From Idiomarina piscisalsi (GTDB taxonomy: Bacteria; Pseudomonadota; Gammaproteobacteria; Enterobacterales; Alteromonadaceae), in assembly GCF_002211765.1 (NCBI RefSeq), contig NZ_CP022133.1:1550001-1614000 (forward strand): a stretch of 64,000 nt of DNA, read 5' to 3'. This document shows, piece by piece, positions 18,178 to 27,629 of the stretch (position 1 is its first letter; every line of letters starts with the position of its first letter). The position numbers and the translations under genes are program-made. Under the pieces are notes generated by a model. The model was not told the origin of the DNA. It worked only from the letters and a program-made list of their open reading frames with translations, and made no database searches.

Positions 18178-19959
18178 CTACGCGTTCGGGTGCGGAGTTT
18201 GTAGCCATTGTAAGAAGCGCGCTTGCTGTTTTGCTGTTGGCGCTTCTAAGGGCTTAATAGACGCATCTGTTGCCGGCGCTTGTTCCAGCTTCAGCGTTTT
18301 CTCATGCAACTGATTGCGACGGAAGAACGTGACTTTAACTTCATCGCCTGCTTTATATTCCTGAAGCGCTTCATCAAAGCGGCCATGCATTACCGTATGT
18401 CCGTCATAGGCAATAATCACATCGTCCGGCCTAAAACCAGCTTCCCATGCCGGGCTACCACGACTGACCCGGGTCAATTCCATGCCACCATCCACTTTTG
18501 ACGCACGCCACCCTGTCCAATTCTTAGGCTCTTCGCTTTCTTCATAAACCAATTCTAAGCCCGCATCGTTCAGCATTTTTTCAAATGGGATATCGGTTGC
18601 AGGGTTTTCCACATTCTCTTGCCACCATTGCTGCCAGGAGTTTCCGGTCAAGTCCTTGAGTATGGCTAGCACATCGCTGGCCTTAAAGCCCTGCTCCTCG
18701 GCGTCAAAGCGCTGATACAGCTCGTCATGCACGTCACGATAACTGACTTCGCCATCCGTGGATTCAAGTAAGGCGCTGTCCAGCATCCAGGAAACTAAAG
18801 CACCTTCAGAGTAAATGCTCACCGAGTCGTTATGACCTCGATCTCCATACTGATCAATCCAGGCTTCAAACGAAGCTTCTGCAACCGACATCACTTGACT
18901 ACCGGGCTTGGCTTTGTGCCGATCAATGCTACCCGCTAACCGTTCAAAGAATTCGTCCGGCTCCATAATGCCTGCCTGCAGCAGCAAATGATTTTGGAAA
19001 TAACTGGTGGAGCCTTCCGCTATCCAAAATAAATCAGTGTAGTTTTCTTTTTGGTAGTCATAAGGTACCAAACCGTCGGGGCGATACGCTTTCACATTCC
19101 AGGTATGCACGAACTCATGTGATGCCGTTGACATAAACGACAAGTAATCGTCACGGCTCGCGAAGCTATATCGTGGGCGCTGAATAATTGTCGAGTTTTT
19201 ATGCTCAGTAGCACCACCGGCACCAGAGGTTGCATGAATCATAAACACATAGCGCTCGTAAGGATAGCTGCTCCAAATAGAGTCGCCGGTAGCAACTAAC
19301 TTTTCCAGATCGGCAACGGTTTGCTCAGTGTCATAGTTACCTTCGCCCCAGAACACCACTTCATAGTCACGACCGTCCTGTTCAAAGGCAAAGTGCTTAT
19401 TTATACCGGTTTCTATTGGCGAGTCGACCAGAACATCCCAATTGTCGGCGGAAAAGCGGTGTTCACCTTCTCGCTCCATACCAGAATAGCTGCGCCACTC
19501 TTGCGGTACATTCAAAGACACTATTACTGGCTCGTTGCGCCACTTATCAGCGTACATAAATACTGCAGAAGCATCTAAATACGCGTGACTGTCATCGATG
19601 TGGCGACTTCTGCGCCCTAACTGATCCGCGTAAATTTCATAATTAACGGTCACTTCCCCAGCATCTTTTGGTAGATGGATACGCCAGGTACTTTTATCCA
19701 CCTTTTCCCAGCGCAGGCTTTGCCCGTCGGTTTGAGCCGTGAACTCCCTGACGCCATTGGCTAAATCTAAAATCCGGTAATAGCCCGTGCGCCACGCCGG
19801 CATTTTAATATCCAGAAACGGTTCATCACTTTCGGGAAAAGTGATGCTAACGTCCCCTCGCTGGTGCTCCGGTTGAGTGAGATCAATTTTATATTCAGTA
19901 TCTGCCCACGCCGCAGAAGATGTTAATAGAATCGATAATGCTAATACGCTTATACGCAC
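18178..19959 (-). CDS. M61 family metallopeptidase with PDZ domain, exported
   Basis: 593-residue zinc peptidase of the glycyl aminopeptidase (M61) family. A clear Sec signal peptide (MRISVLALSILLTSSAAWA) directs it to the periplasm. The N-terminal beta-domain is followed by the catalytic domain with HEFVH near 282-286 and the downstream glutamate ligand in 'WIAEGSTSYF'; a C-terminal PDZ domain begins near 480 ('MELTRVSRGSPAWEAGFRPDDVIIAYDG'). Likely a peptide-degrading enzyme in a protein-feeding bacterium. Convergent with queF, 16 bp apart. Confidence 0.9.
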   Translation of the reverse strand: MRISVLALSILLTSSAAWADTEYKIDLTQPEHQRGDVSITFPESDEPFLDIKMPAWRTGYYRILDLANGVREFTAQTDGQSLRWEKVDKSTWRIHLPKDAGEVTVNYEIYADQLGRRSRHIDDSHAYLDASAVFMYADKWRNEPVIVSLNVPQEWRSYSGMEREGEHRFSADNWDVLVDSPIETGINKHFAFEQDGRDYEVVFWGEGNYDTEQTVADLEKLVATGDSIWSSYPYERYVFMIHATSGAGGATEHKNSTIIQRPRYSFASRDDYLSFMSTASHEFVHTWNVKAYRPDGLVPYDYQKENYTDLFWIAEGSTSYFQNHLLLQAGIMEPDEFFERLAGSIDRHKAKPGSQVMSVAEASFEAWIDQYGDRGHNDSVSIYSEGALVSWMLDSALLESTDGEVSYRDVHDELYQRFDAEEQGFKASDVLAILKDLTGNSWQQWWQENVENPATDIPFEKMLNDAGLELVYEESEEPKNWTGWRASKVDGGMELTRVSRGSPAWEAGFRPDDVIIAYDGHTVMHGRFDEALQEYKAGDEVKVTFFRRNQLHEKTLKLEQAPATDASIKPLEAPTAKQQARFLQWLQTPHPNA

Positions 19960-20113
19960 AGTACGTCCCCGCTATTTTCGACTTTTTTGTTAGGAAATAA
20001 ATGGCAAGACTACCACAATCTGTGAATAGTATTTAATGCAGAAAACGATAAACTTTGTCATCCTAAGGTTCGTATTAACCTAAGCCATCAGCGTAAACGT
20101 AAGAAGGTGAGTA

Positions 20114-21658
20114 GTGTCGATACCTGAAACACCGCAAGAGCAGGTGCAGCACCTAAGCAAAAAGTTGCAGCAAAGCATTCAGTCCAGAAAACAACTCGAG
20201 GACGATTACCGTCGCGACTCAGAACGCTATTCTGAGTTTGTTAATCAGTTGTGTCTGGCGCTTAATGGTGTAGATAGCGACCTCGACACTATTATTCATC
20301 AACTTCGCAGTCAAATTCAGCAAAACGCGTCGGCTGCCATACTGGACCCGCTAATTGAAAAACTCAGCGATGCGATTGCTGATTACAATATTCGGTTTCA
20401 ACAACAAACCCGGCAAACAACAGATACCATTTCACAAACTCTGGCGAAGCTAACCCCCTCAACAAGGCAGGCCGAAAGAGAGTTTGCGAGTATCGCCACG
20501 GCGTTTGAAAAGCCGACCACAGCACTGATGCATTACTTGCCATTGGTCAACCGCTTGCTGAACTTATCGCACCAGTGTGCAGTGAATAGCAGTACCGCTA
20601 AAACAGAAACGGTTCCGGTTGAAAATTATCAAGCCCAGTTATTTGACCTGTTAAGTGAAGTGGAGTTTAGTGGTAACTCGGCAGAGGCGTTGCAGCAGGT
20701 TAAAACGGCTCTGCAGAAACCTCAAAGCCTCGATACGCTCATGGGCATAAGTCTTAAAGTCATGCGGCTTATTTTTACCAGTATCAACGAAGAGCGTAAG
20801 TCGGCACAGAGCTTCTTACAACAGTTAAACGCGTCCCTGGAGTCTGTTAACAATATTCTTGGCACAACCGTCAGTACATCGGGTTACTTTGCCGAGCAGC
20901 GCAGTAAGCTGAACAAACAACTCACAGTTGGGGTATCCGATATTTCAGACTGCGTGCACGGTGCTTCGGAACTGTTCGAGTTAAAAGAAAATGTAGGCAG
21001 CCGACTTGAACAGTTAGGGGCTACTCTAGAACAGCATATTTTGTTGCAAAACCAAGAGCGCGAAAACTTTACGAAAAATAGCACCGAACTAGAAGTTAAG
21101 CTGAGAGAGACAGAAGCCGAAGTTGAACGTTACAAACGTGAGTTAGCTCAACAAAAATTCCGTAGCTTACAAGATTCGCTAACGAAACTTCCTAACCGTT
21201 CGGCGTTTGAAGAACGACTTAATATGGAGTTTTCTCGTTGGCAGAATGGTCAGACACCGCTAACAATTGCCATTGTCGATGTTGACTTTTTCAAAGACAT
21301 AAATGACAGCTTCGGACACATTGCAGGTGATAAAACGCTTCAGGTGATAGCGGGCACGCTAAACAAAGCATTGAAAAATGATGGCTTTGTATGTCGCTAT
21401 GGTGGTGAAGAATTTGCTATTATCTTTTGTCTTGATGAGAATCAAGTAAAAGAAAAGATGGAATTAGCACGAGAAAAAGTCGCTAATATCCCATTTAAGT
21501 TTAAAACTGACGATATTCGCATTACGGTATCGGCAGGTGTGGCGTCGTTTAACAATAATAGCGACACCACCGTTTCCGTTTTTGAGCGCGCAGACAAAGC
21601 GCTGTATCGGGCAAAAGAAAGCGGACGAAATAACGTTAAGTTGGCATCAGGCGGATAG
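20114..21658 (+). CDS. Diguanylate cyclase with N-terminal helical domain
   Basis: 514-residue soluble GGDEF protein that should make c-di-GMP. Residues 1-340 are mostly helical, with coiled-coil stretches (such as 'KNSTELEVKLRETEAEVERYKRELAQQK'), and no membrane segment. The C-terminal GGDEF domain starts at 'DSLTKLPNRSAFEERL' and has an intact active site, RYGGEEF near 427-433. The inhibitory I-site position upstream reads KNDG rather than RxxD, so product inhibition may be lost. GTG start at 20114 with AAGGTGAG just upstream. The N-terminal sensor is unrecognised. Confidence 0.9.
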   Translation: MSIPETPQEQVQHLSKKLQQSIQSRKQLEDDYRRDSERYSEFVNQLCLALNGVDSDLDTIIHQLRSQIQQNASAAILDPLIEKLSDAIADYNIRFQQQTRQTTDTISQTLAKLTPSTRQAEREFASIATAFEKPTTALMHYLPLVNRLLNLSHQCAVNSSTAKTETVPVENYQAQLFDLLSEVEFSGNSAEALQQVKTALQKPQSLDTLMGISLKVMRLIFTSINEERKSAQSFLQQLNASLESVNNILGTTVSTSGYFAEQRSKLNKQLTVGVSDISDCVHGASELFELKENVGSRLEQLGATLEQHILLQNQERENFTKNSTELEVKLRETEAEVERYKRELAQQKFRSLQDSLTKLPNRSAFEERLNMEFSRWQNGQTPLTIAIVDVDFFKDINDSFGHIAGDKTLQVIAGTLNKALKNDGFVCRYGGEEFAIIFCLDENQVKEKMELAREKVANIPFKFKTDDIRITVSAGVASFNNNSDTTVSVFERADKALYRAKESGRNNVKLASGG

Positions 21659-21720
21659 GAACGATGAGGTGCCATATGAAGTGACAAGGGTCACTATTTG
21701 TAAAGGAGTATTAAATAATA

Positions 21721-23076
21721 ATGAGAGCAAGTATTTCTCCCAGAGGCACGATGTCTCTGTTGTCACAGTTAGAAATAGAACGATTAAAAAAATCTTCAAA
21801 CAGCCAACTCTATAAACTTTTCAGAAACTGTTGCCTTGCGGTCCTGAATGCCGGTAGTAACACTGACAGCAGTGCCGAAATTTACGACAAGTATCAAGAT
21901 TTCTCCGTTAATATCATTCGCAAAGAGCGCGGCATTAAAATTGAACTGATAGAGCCACCAGAAGAAGCGTTTGTGGATGGTGAACTTATTGTCGGTATTC
22001 GCGAACTGCTGGAGTCTGTACTTCGTGACATTCTGTTTACCGGCGAACGCTATTCAGAAGAAGAGTTAAAGGGCGCTGACAGCGCCACCCTGACCCATGT
22101 GGTTTTCGATATTCTGCGTAACGCACGTACCGTTCAGGCCATGCAGGAGCCCGACATGGTAGTTTGCTGGGGCGGCCACTCAATCAGCGAAGGCGAATAC
22201 AAGTACACCAAAGAAGTGGGCTATCAGCTGGGGCTGCGTGGCTTAAATATTTGCACAGGCTGTGGTCCCGGCGCTATGAAAGGTCCAATGAAAGGAGCGA
22301 CTATAGGCCATGCCAAGCAAAGAATTCGCAGTGGTCGCTACTTAGGTCTAACGGAGCCAGGTATTATCGCCGCAGAGCCACCGAACCCTATTGTCAATGA
22401 ACTGGTCATTTTACCGGACATTGAAAAGCGACTGGAAGCCTTTACTCGCTGTGCGCACGGTATTGTTATTTTCCCAGGCGGCGCCGGTACGGCCGAAGAG
22501 TTACTCTACTTACTCGGTATTCTTATGCACCCTAAAAACCAGCAGCAAAGTCTGCCGGTTATCCTGACGGGTCCGGAAAGCTCACGTGACTACTTTGAGG
22601 CATTGGATGAATTCATCGTGGCGACGCTTGGTGAAGAAGCGCGTCAGCTGTATCGCATTATTATTGCGGATCCAGCCAGTGTTGCCCAGCACATGAGCGC
22701 CGGTATGGCTTCAGTAAAACAATACCGCCGCGATTCAGGCGATGCTTATTACTTTAACTGGACGCTGTTCATTGACGACAATTTCCAGCGTCCGTTTGTG
22801 CCCACGCACGATAATGTGGCAGCGCTGAACCTTCATCCTGACCAACCAAAAGAAGAATTAGCCGCTGACTTGCGCCGTGCCTTCTCCGCTATTGTTGCCG
22901 GTAACGTGAAAGATGATGGTATTCGCCGTATTCGCGATAAAGGTGTGTTCACCATTCACGGCGAAACCCAGTTAATGAAACGACTGGACGTATTATTACA
23001 AGCGTTCGTCGAACAGGGACGTATGAAATTACCGGGTTCGGTGTACTATCCTTGCTATAAAGTCGTTACCGATTAA
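21721..23076 (+). CDS. ppnN: Pyrimidine/purine nucleotide 5'-monophosphate nucleosidase
   Basis: Cleaves nucleoside monophosphates to base and ribose 5-phosphate; in E. coli it is stimulated by (p)ppGpp. 451 residues, full-length YgdH type: N-terminal domain starting '[18 protein letters not shown]', central Rossmann LOG domain with '[16 protein letters not shown]' near 178-193 and '[21 protein letters not shown]' near 252-272, and the long C-terminal domain ending '[17 protein letters not shown]'. The ATG at 21721 aligns with the E. coli start; AAAGGAG lies 12 bases upstream. Near queF as in E. coli. Confidence 0.95.
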   Translation: MRASISPRGTMSLLSQLEIERLKKSSNSQLYKLFRNCCLAVLNAGSNTDSSAEIYDKYQDFSVNIIRKERGIKIELIEPPEEAFVDGELIVGIRELLESVLRDILFTGERYSEEELKGADSATLTHVVFDILRNARTVQAMQEPDMVVCWGGHSISEGEYKYTKEVGYQLGLRGLNICTGCGPGAMKGPMKGATIGHAKQRIRSGRYLGLTEPGIIAAEPPNPIVNELVILPDIEKRLEAFTRCAHGIVIFPGGAGTAEELLYLLGILMHPKNQQQSLPVILTGPESSRDYFEALDEFIVATLGEEARQLYRIIIADPASVAQHMSAGMASVKQYRRDSGDAYYFNWTLFIDDNFQRPFVPTHDNVAALNLHPDQPKEELAADLRRAFSAIVAGNVKDDGIRRIRDKGVFTIHGETQLMKRLDVLLQAFVEQGRMKLPGSVYYPCYKVVTD

Positions 23077-23083
23077 GCTCGTT

Positions 23084-23470
23084 ATGAAGAACAAAGTTTT
23101 TGTCATTTTAGCCATTGGAGCTATAAGCTACCTGGCGATAGTCGGATTAGTCCTGATGCTTTATCAGGCTGATCCGGCCGATCTTAAATGGCAGGAACGC
23201 GAAACTTATAACGCACGTCAAATCGGTCAACTCGATTTAGGCATGTCAAAAGACAGTGTCATTCGCGTGCTTGGCTCCCCTGATATTAACGAAGCCAAGT
23301 CGTCTGAAGAAGGTGACATGCAGGTTCTATTTTATCGAACGCATCATGTCACATCGGATGGCATTACCACCAAAGACGAATGCACTCCTCTGGTTTTTAA
23401 AAACAATGAGTTAATTGCCTGGGGCAATGACTCGTACAGAGACTTCCAAAATACACAGAGGCGGCAATGA
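23084..23470 (+). CDS. DUF3192 family protein (SmpA/OmlA-like fold)
   Basis: 128 residues with an N-terminal membrane anchor ('VFVILAIGAISYLAIVGLVLMLY', residues 5-27). The remainder 'QIGQLDLGMSKDSVIRVLGSPDINEAKSSEEGDMQVLFYRT' is like the BamE/OmlA fold used by DUF3192 proteins ('G-M-x-K-x-x-V-x-x-x-L-G-x-P'). Cys in 'TKDECTPLVFKNNELIAWG'. Follows ppnN by 7 bp and overlaps the next gene by ATGA. Function unknown; a periplasm-facing envelope protein is likely. Confidence 0.75.
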   Translation: MKNKVFVILAIGAISYLAIVGLVLMLYQADPADLKWQERETYNARQIGQLDLGMSKDSVIRVLGSPDINEAKSSEEGDMQVLFYRTHHVTSDGITTKDECTPLVFKNNELIAWGNDSYRDFQNTQRRQ

Positions 23471-25005
23471 ACAAGCTTGCTAATTGTTGTGCTAAAGCTT
23501 ACGGGCTAATGAACAAGCATGACATTCGCCAGCTTTATCAATTTGTGAAATCACTTGACGAAGAGTGTCAGGAGTATCGCTGGCCTGAACTACTGCCATG
23601 CTACGCGGAGTCTCGCTTTAACACTAATGCGGTAGATAATAGACCGTTGGTTGAGTTCTTATCGAATGCCGTTAATGCCTTGAAACTCGGTAAGACGTTA
23701 GCCCTGCACACGCATTACCGACGAGTGTTAGCGGCTGCCTGTCTCAGCGGCTGCATTGAGGAAAGCGTTGACTACTGGCGCGAGAAACAATTGCGACAAG
23801 CGTTGTGGTTAGAGGCACTCAAACCGTTGCACTTTAACTCACATGATATTGCGTTCTACCGCCATTGGGTTGGCCTTATGTCGGCAGTACAACAACAGCG
23901 TTCAAAGCCCGAAGTTAAGTTCGCCCCCCACCTGAATAGCGTTTTTCGATACAAGCTCTGGCCGTTAATGAAGCAAAGCTCCGATTTTTGCCGGTACTTT
24001 ATTGGTCAACGATTTAAACACATTGAAAAATCACGGTCCGCCATTCTGATGGATTATCAAAAAGGTCAGTTTTTGCTGGCATTTCCTCATAAACTCCACA
24101 CGCCTTTTTATGTAGGAGTTGAGGAACTAGCACATTGGCAGCCAAGTGCCGAAGCGATTGATTCAGAGGTTCTGGAGTCCCTGGTTAAACACCGGGATTT
24201 TTTACTGACAGCAAAAGCCCCAGCTCCCAGCTTGCAAACACCCAAGCCTTTACTTAAAGCCATCAACCAATATGCCAATGCGTCGGGTTCACTAAATGCG
24301 GTCATTCAACAAATTAGAAAAATCCCCTATTTAAGTCAGTCGGTCCATCAATCCGTTATTGAGAATGAGCGAATTAACAACGACGAAGCGGTGAAAATGG
24401 ACGTCAAACAAGCTTATTTATGGCTAGGAGCAAAGCGTGCCTCGGTTATTCTTGCCACTGCGTTCCTGCAGCATCAATTTGCACAGAATAGTATTCCTTT
24501 GCACAAAGCACTGATGCAACGCACTAACTTATTGTGCTCTTTACTGGAAACACTCAGTCAAAGCAGTGGTATTAAGCTGCCAACGCCAGCCCCGTTATTG
24601 GCGCTGTTGTCAGCGTCCGATTTATTCCGCCATCCTGAGTTGTTGAAGTCTTCTAAATGGCCAAAAGTCTCAGTAATAGAGCACTTTTACTCGACTAGCT
24701 GGGTTGGCTCCGCGTTAGACCCGGCAGACTTTAGGCGTAGCCGTCAGCTGACAGCTCGTTGGCAGTTATCCAGTAAAACACAAGCGCTGCTTGATCCAGA
24801 GCAAACAACCGATAAAAAACTGACGGCATTGTATTACGTTGCCCACTTTCTTACGCTTAAAGTGTATCACCCACAAGCAACGTTAAGTGAACCCGCTCAG
24901 AAGCTGCTAGACTCTTGTTATGAAGCGTTAACGGCAACCACTAGTGACGCGCAGAAGTTTCAAAAAATAGCGGCGTTTGAGAGTCACTGTCACTCTCCGT
25001 TATAG
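23467..25005 (+). CDS. Uncharacterised protein with a divergent HDOD-like domain
   Basis: 512 residues, no signal peptide or membrane segment. I do not recognise the N-terminal half. From about 260 to 390 the pattern 'INQYANASGSLNAVIQQIRKIPYLSQSVHQSVIEN.....VKQAYLWLGAKRASVILATAFLQHQF' resembles an HDOD domain (non-hydrolytic HD relative used in signalling). The HD metal residues are not evident, as expected for HDOD. Start overlaps the DUF3192 stop (ATGA), so it is coupled with that gene. Function unknown. Confidence 0.55.
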   Translation: MNKLANCCAKAYGLMNKHDIRQLYQFVKSLDEECQEYRWPELLPCYAESRFNTNAVDNRPLVEFLSNAVNALKLGKTLALHTHYRRVLAAACLSGCIEESVDYWREKQLRQALWLEALKPLHFNSHDIAFYRHWVGLMSAVQQQRSKPEVKFAPHLNSVFRYKLWPLMKQSSDFCRYFIGQRFKHIEKSRSAILMDYQKGQFLLAFPHKLHTPFYVGVEELAHWQPSAEAIDSEVLESLVKHRDFLLTAKAPAPSLQTPKPLLKAINQYANASGSLNAVIQQIRKIPYLSQSVHQSVIENERINNDEAVKMDVKQAYLWLGAKRASVILATAFLQHQFAQNSIPLHKALMQRTNLLCSLLETLSQSSGIKLPTPAPLLALLSASDLFRHPELLKSSKWPKVSVIEHFYSTSWVGSALDPADFRRSRQLTARWQLSSKTQALLDPEQTTDKKLTALYYVAHFLTLKVYHPQATLSEPAQKLLDSCYEALTATTSDAQKFQKIAAFESHCHSPL

Positions 25006-25110
25006 CACCTATTCACTAAGTGAATAATGCTTTTCTAGTCACATAAACCGCAGGGGTGGTAGAATCACTACCTGTATTTAGTTGTAACACGGTTTGAAGG
25101 AACTCTTTAA

Positions 25111-26115
25111 ATGAGCAAGACAATCACAGTTATTCCAGGCGACGGTATTGGTCCCGACATTGTAAAATCGGCGACAGCCATTCTTGATAAAGCAGGTTGC
25201 GATTTTGAATACGAATATGTAGATGCTGGCTTAACCGCTTTAGAAAAAACTGGTGAGCTTTTGCCTCAGAATACGCTTGATGCCATAGCTCGTAACGGTG
25301 TTACTTTAAAAGGTCCCCTTACAACGCCAGTAGGGGAAGGTTTTACCTCTATTAACGTTAGCTTGCGCAAACACTTCGGACTGTATGCAAATATGCGCCC
25401 TGTTTTGTCATTTAAAGGCACCCAAGCTCGCTACGACAACATTGATATCATCACTATTCGTGAAAACACCGAAGGTATGTATTCAGGCCTGGGTCAAAAA
25501 GTCTCAGAAGACGGCAACGAAGCCGAAGCCGTCAGCAAAATTACTCGCGAAGGCGCTGAGCGTATCGTACGTTTTGCCTACGAAACCGCACGTCGCGAAG
25601 GTCGCAAAAAAGTAACGGCAGTGCATAAAGCGAATATCTTGAAGTCAACGTCGGGTTTATTCCTGAAAGTGGCTCGCGAAATTGCAGAAGAGTACCCGGA
25701 TATTGAATCCGCCGAGATGATTGTCGATGCGGCATGTATGCGCCTAGTCATGAACCCGGAAGAGTTCGACGTTATTGTTACCACCAACCTGTTTGGCGAC
25801 ATACTATCCGACCTTTGCGCAGGCTTAGTCGGTGGTTTGGGGATGGCGCCAGGCGCTAACATCGGTAAAGACTGCGCTATTTTTGAAGCCGTACACGGAT
25901 CCGCGCCAGATATTGCAGGCAAAAACCTGGCCAATCCAAGCTCTGTTATTCTGGCTTCTATTCAAATGCTGGAGTATTTGGGGATGGCTGACAAAGCTGA
26001 GAAAATTACCAAGGCTTTGGCTGATGTTATTGAGTCTGGCGACCGCACCACGCGTGATCTCGGAGGCTCGCACGGTACGACGGACTTTACCCAAGCCGTT
26101 ATTGATCGCCTTTAA
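25111..26115 (+). CDS. NAD-dependent isocitrate dehydrogenase
   Basis: Oxidative decarboxylation of isocitrate in the TCA cycle. 334 residues, the short NAD-type subfamily rather than the E. coli Icd type. Isocitrate contacts in 'TSINVSLRKHFGLYANMRP' near 80-98 (Ser, Asn and Arg present), the 'IRENTEGMYSGLG' loop near 115-127, metal Asp residues in 'NLFGDILSDLCAGLVGGLG', and the cofactor loop 'FEAVHGSAPDIAGKNLANP' near 260-278. A 3-isopropylmalate dehydrogenase is less likely because of the S-x-N-x-x-L-R motif. AAGGAA precedes the ATG. Ends in a strong terminator. Confidence 0.9.
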   Translation: MSKTITVIPGDGIGPDIVKSATAILDKAGCDFEYEYVDAGLTALEKTGELLPQNTLDAIARNGVTLKGPLTTPVGEGFTSINVSLRKHFGLYANMRPVLSFKGTQARYDNIDIITIRENTEGMYSGLGQKVSEDGNEAEAVSKITREGAERIVRFAYETARREGRKKVTAVHKANILKSTSGLFLKVAREIAEEYPDIESAEMIVDAACMRLVMNPEEFDVIVTTNLFGDILSDLCAGLVGGLGMAPGANIGKDCAIFEAVHGSAPDIAGKNLANPSSVILASIQMLEYLGMADKAEKITKALADVIESGDRTTRDLGGSHGTTDFTQAVIDRL

Positions 26116-26124
26116 TAAGTACAC

Positions 26125-26160
26125 AGCAGGCTTTCTTGGCGAAAGCCTGCTTCCTCTTTT
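26125..26160. terminator. Intrinsic terminator between isocitrate dehydrogenase gene and rlmM
   Basis: Perfect 11-bp stem: AGCAGGCTTTC at 26125-26135 and GAAAGCCTGCT at 26141-26151, five-base loop, followed on the plus strand by TCCTCTTTT. The two flanking genes are convergent, and it probably serves both, better for the plus strand. Confidence 0.8.
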
Positions 26161-26163
26161 CAT

Positions 26164-27249
26164 TTACTGCTTTGGCAACCAACGTAAGTGTACCGTGACT
26201 TCTTCACGGTCGTGATACAGGTGTTTCGCCTGAATTTCGAAAGGCTTCGTGCCTTCTGTTTGTAGCTGATCTTTTATCTGATCCAAATACTCTTTTACGG
26301 CAGCGTAGCGCTGACGCATGGGTAGCTTCAGGTTAAAAATCGCTTCCTGACAGTCACCTTCTAACAACCAGCTCGTCATCAATTCGCCGACTCTCGCAGG
26401 CTTTTCCACCATATCGCAGACAAGCCAGTGAATATTTTTGCGCTTAGGGCGAAACTTAAAGCCATCTTCTTTTATATGCTGAACCTGCCCGGTTTCCATT
26501 AACGAGTCAGCCATAGGACCATTATCAACCGCTTGTACCATCATGCCGCGACGCACCAGCTGATAGGTCCAGCCCCCCGGCGCGGCCCCTAAATCAACGG
26601 CTTTCATACCGGGCTGGATACGTTTTTCCTGCTCATTTTCGGGCACAAAAACCTGAAAGGCTTCATCAAGCTTCAACGTTGAACGGCTCGGTCCGTCCTT
26701 TGGCATTCTTAAACGTAAAATACCACCGTCATAAGGGGTCTGGTTATAGCTATAAGAATAACCAACCAAGGCATGCGCAGAATTAACAAAAAGCACGTGC
26801 AGTAAAGGGCGTTTTGCCAAAGGCTTATTGCTTAATAGCTCTTCTTTACGCAACGCCTGACGAAGCGGAACACTAAACTTACGACAAAACTTCGACAGCT
26901 GATTGGCTTCATTCGTATCAGGCGTTTCAACCCGCAGCTCACCAGCTAGACCAAAGGTTTCCCTGTGTGGCTCTAGCGCTTTTATGACCTCACTGGCGCG
27001 ATCTTCAATACCTGCCAGTTTAACCGGACTTAACAACGCAAACATTTCGCGGGCAAACACCAAGTCCTTTAATGGCAGTTTGCGCGCAATGTGCTCCGCT
27101 TCTTCAGCCTGACAGTTATAAGTGACATAGGCCTGGTTCGGCTGTGTCTGGCAATAACCGTAAATACCAAGTTCTGTTGCTTTGTCTTGTATTTCTGCTG
27201 CACAGTCGCCTTCAAAACCAGCGCGACACAATAAAATAATTCCGCTCAT
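26164..27249 (-). CDS. rlmM: 23S rRNA 2'-O-ribose C2498 methyltransferase
   Basis: SAM-dependent methylation of C2498 in 23S rRNA. 361 residues (E. coli 366): N-terminal THUMP-like domain ('IILLCRAGFEGDCAAEIQDKA' at 4-24) and Rossmann methyltransferase domain with motif I 'AVDLGAAPGGWTYQLVRRG' near 210-228, then 'WLVCDMVEKPARV'. A longer frame starts at 27345, but the ATG at 27249 gives the family N-terminus and overlaps the upstream stop codon by one base (TAATG). Last gene of the gcvA-hydrolase-ygdD-rlmM unit. Confidence 0.95.
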   Translation of the reverse strand: MSGIILLCRAGFEGDCAAEIQDKATELGIYGYCQTQPNQAYVTYNCQAEEAEHIARKLPLKDLVFAREMFALLSPVKLAGIEDRASEVIKALEPHRETFGLAGELRVETPDTNEANQLSKFCRKFSVPLRQALRKEELLSNKPLAKRPLLHVLFVNSAHALVGYSYSYNQTPYDGGILRLRMPKDGPSRSTLKLDEAFQVFVPENEQEKRIQPGMKAVDLGAAPGGWTYQLVRRGMMVQAVDNGPMADSLMETGQVQHIKEDGFKFRPKRKNIHWLVCDMVEKPARVGELMTSWLLEGDCQEAIFNLKLPMRQRYAAVKEYLDQIKDQLQTEGTKPFEIQAKHLYHDREEVTVHLRWLPKQ

Positions 27250-27629
27250 TAATTCACTGCTCCTAACTTTATTGCGCCAATTAGCAAGCTTATCCAGCCC
27301 GCTATAAATAATAGACCACCGAGCGGCGTTATTGGCCCGAACCATTTAATACCGGTAATCGCTAACGCGTATAAACTGCCGGAAAACAAAATAACACCAG
27401 CAAGCCATAAATAGCCGCTGGCGACCAACCACCCTGACGAGGATTGTTTAAGCCACAAGGCTAATGCCATTAACGCCAACGCGTGATAAAACTGATACGT
27501 AACGCCGGTTTCAAACGCATTCAATAAGTTTTCAGTCAACTTGGACTTAAGGCCATGCGCTGCAAACGCGCCTAGTATGACTCCCGTTGCCCCTAGCAGA
27601 GCCGCTGCAATTAAAAATAACTGACTCAT
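27249..27629 (-). CDS. ygdD: DUF423 inner membrane protein YgdD
   Basis: 126-residue protein with four hydrophobic segments ('LIAAALLGATGVILGAFAAHGL' first) and the family motifs 'GAFAAHGLKSKL', 'ETGVTYQFYHALALM' and 'GITPLGG'-like 'FGPITPLGGLLFIAGW'. Function unknown. It lies between a hydrolase gene and rlmM; E. coli also keeps gcvA-ygdD-rlmM together. ATG overlaps the hydrolase stop (ATGA). Confidence 0.9.
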   Translation of the reverse strand: MSQLFLIAAALLGATGVILGAFAAHGLKSKLTENLLNAFETGVTYQFYHALALMALALWLKQSSSGWLVASGYLWLAGVILFSGSLYALAITGIKWFGPITPLGGLLFIAGWISLLIGAIKLGAVN

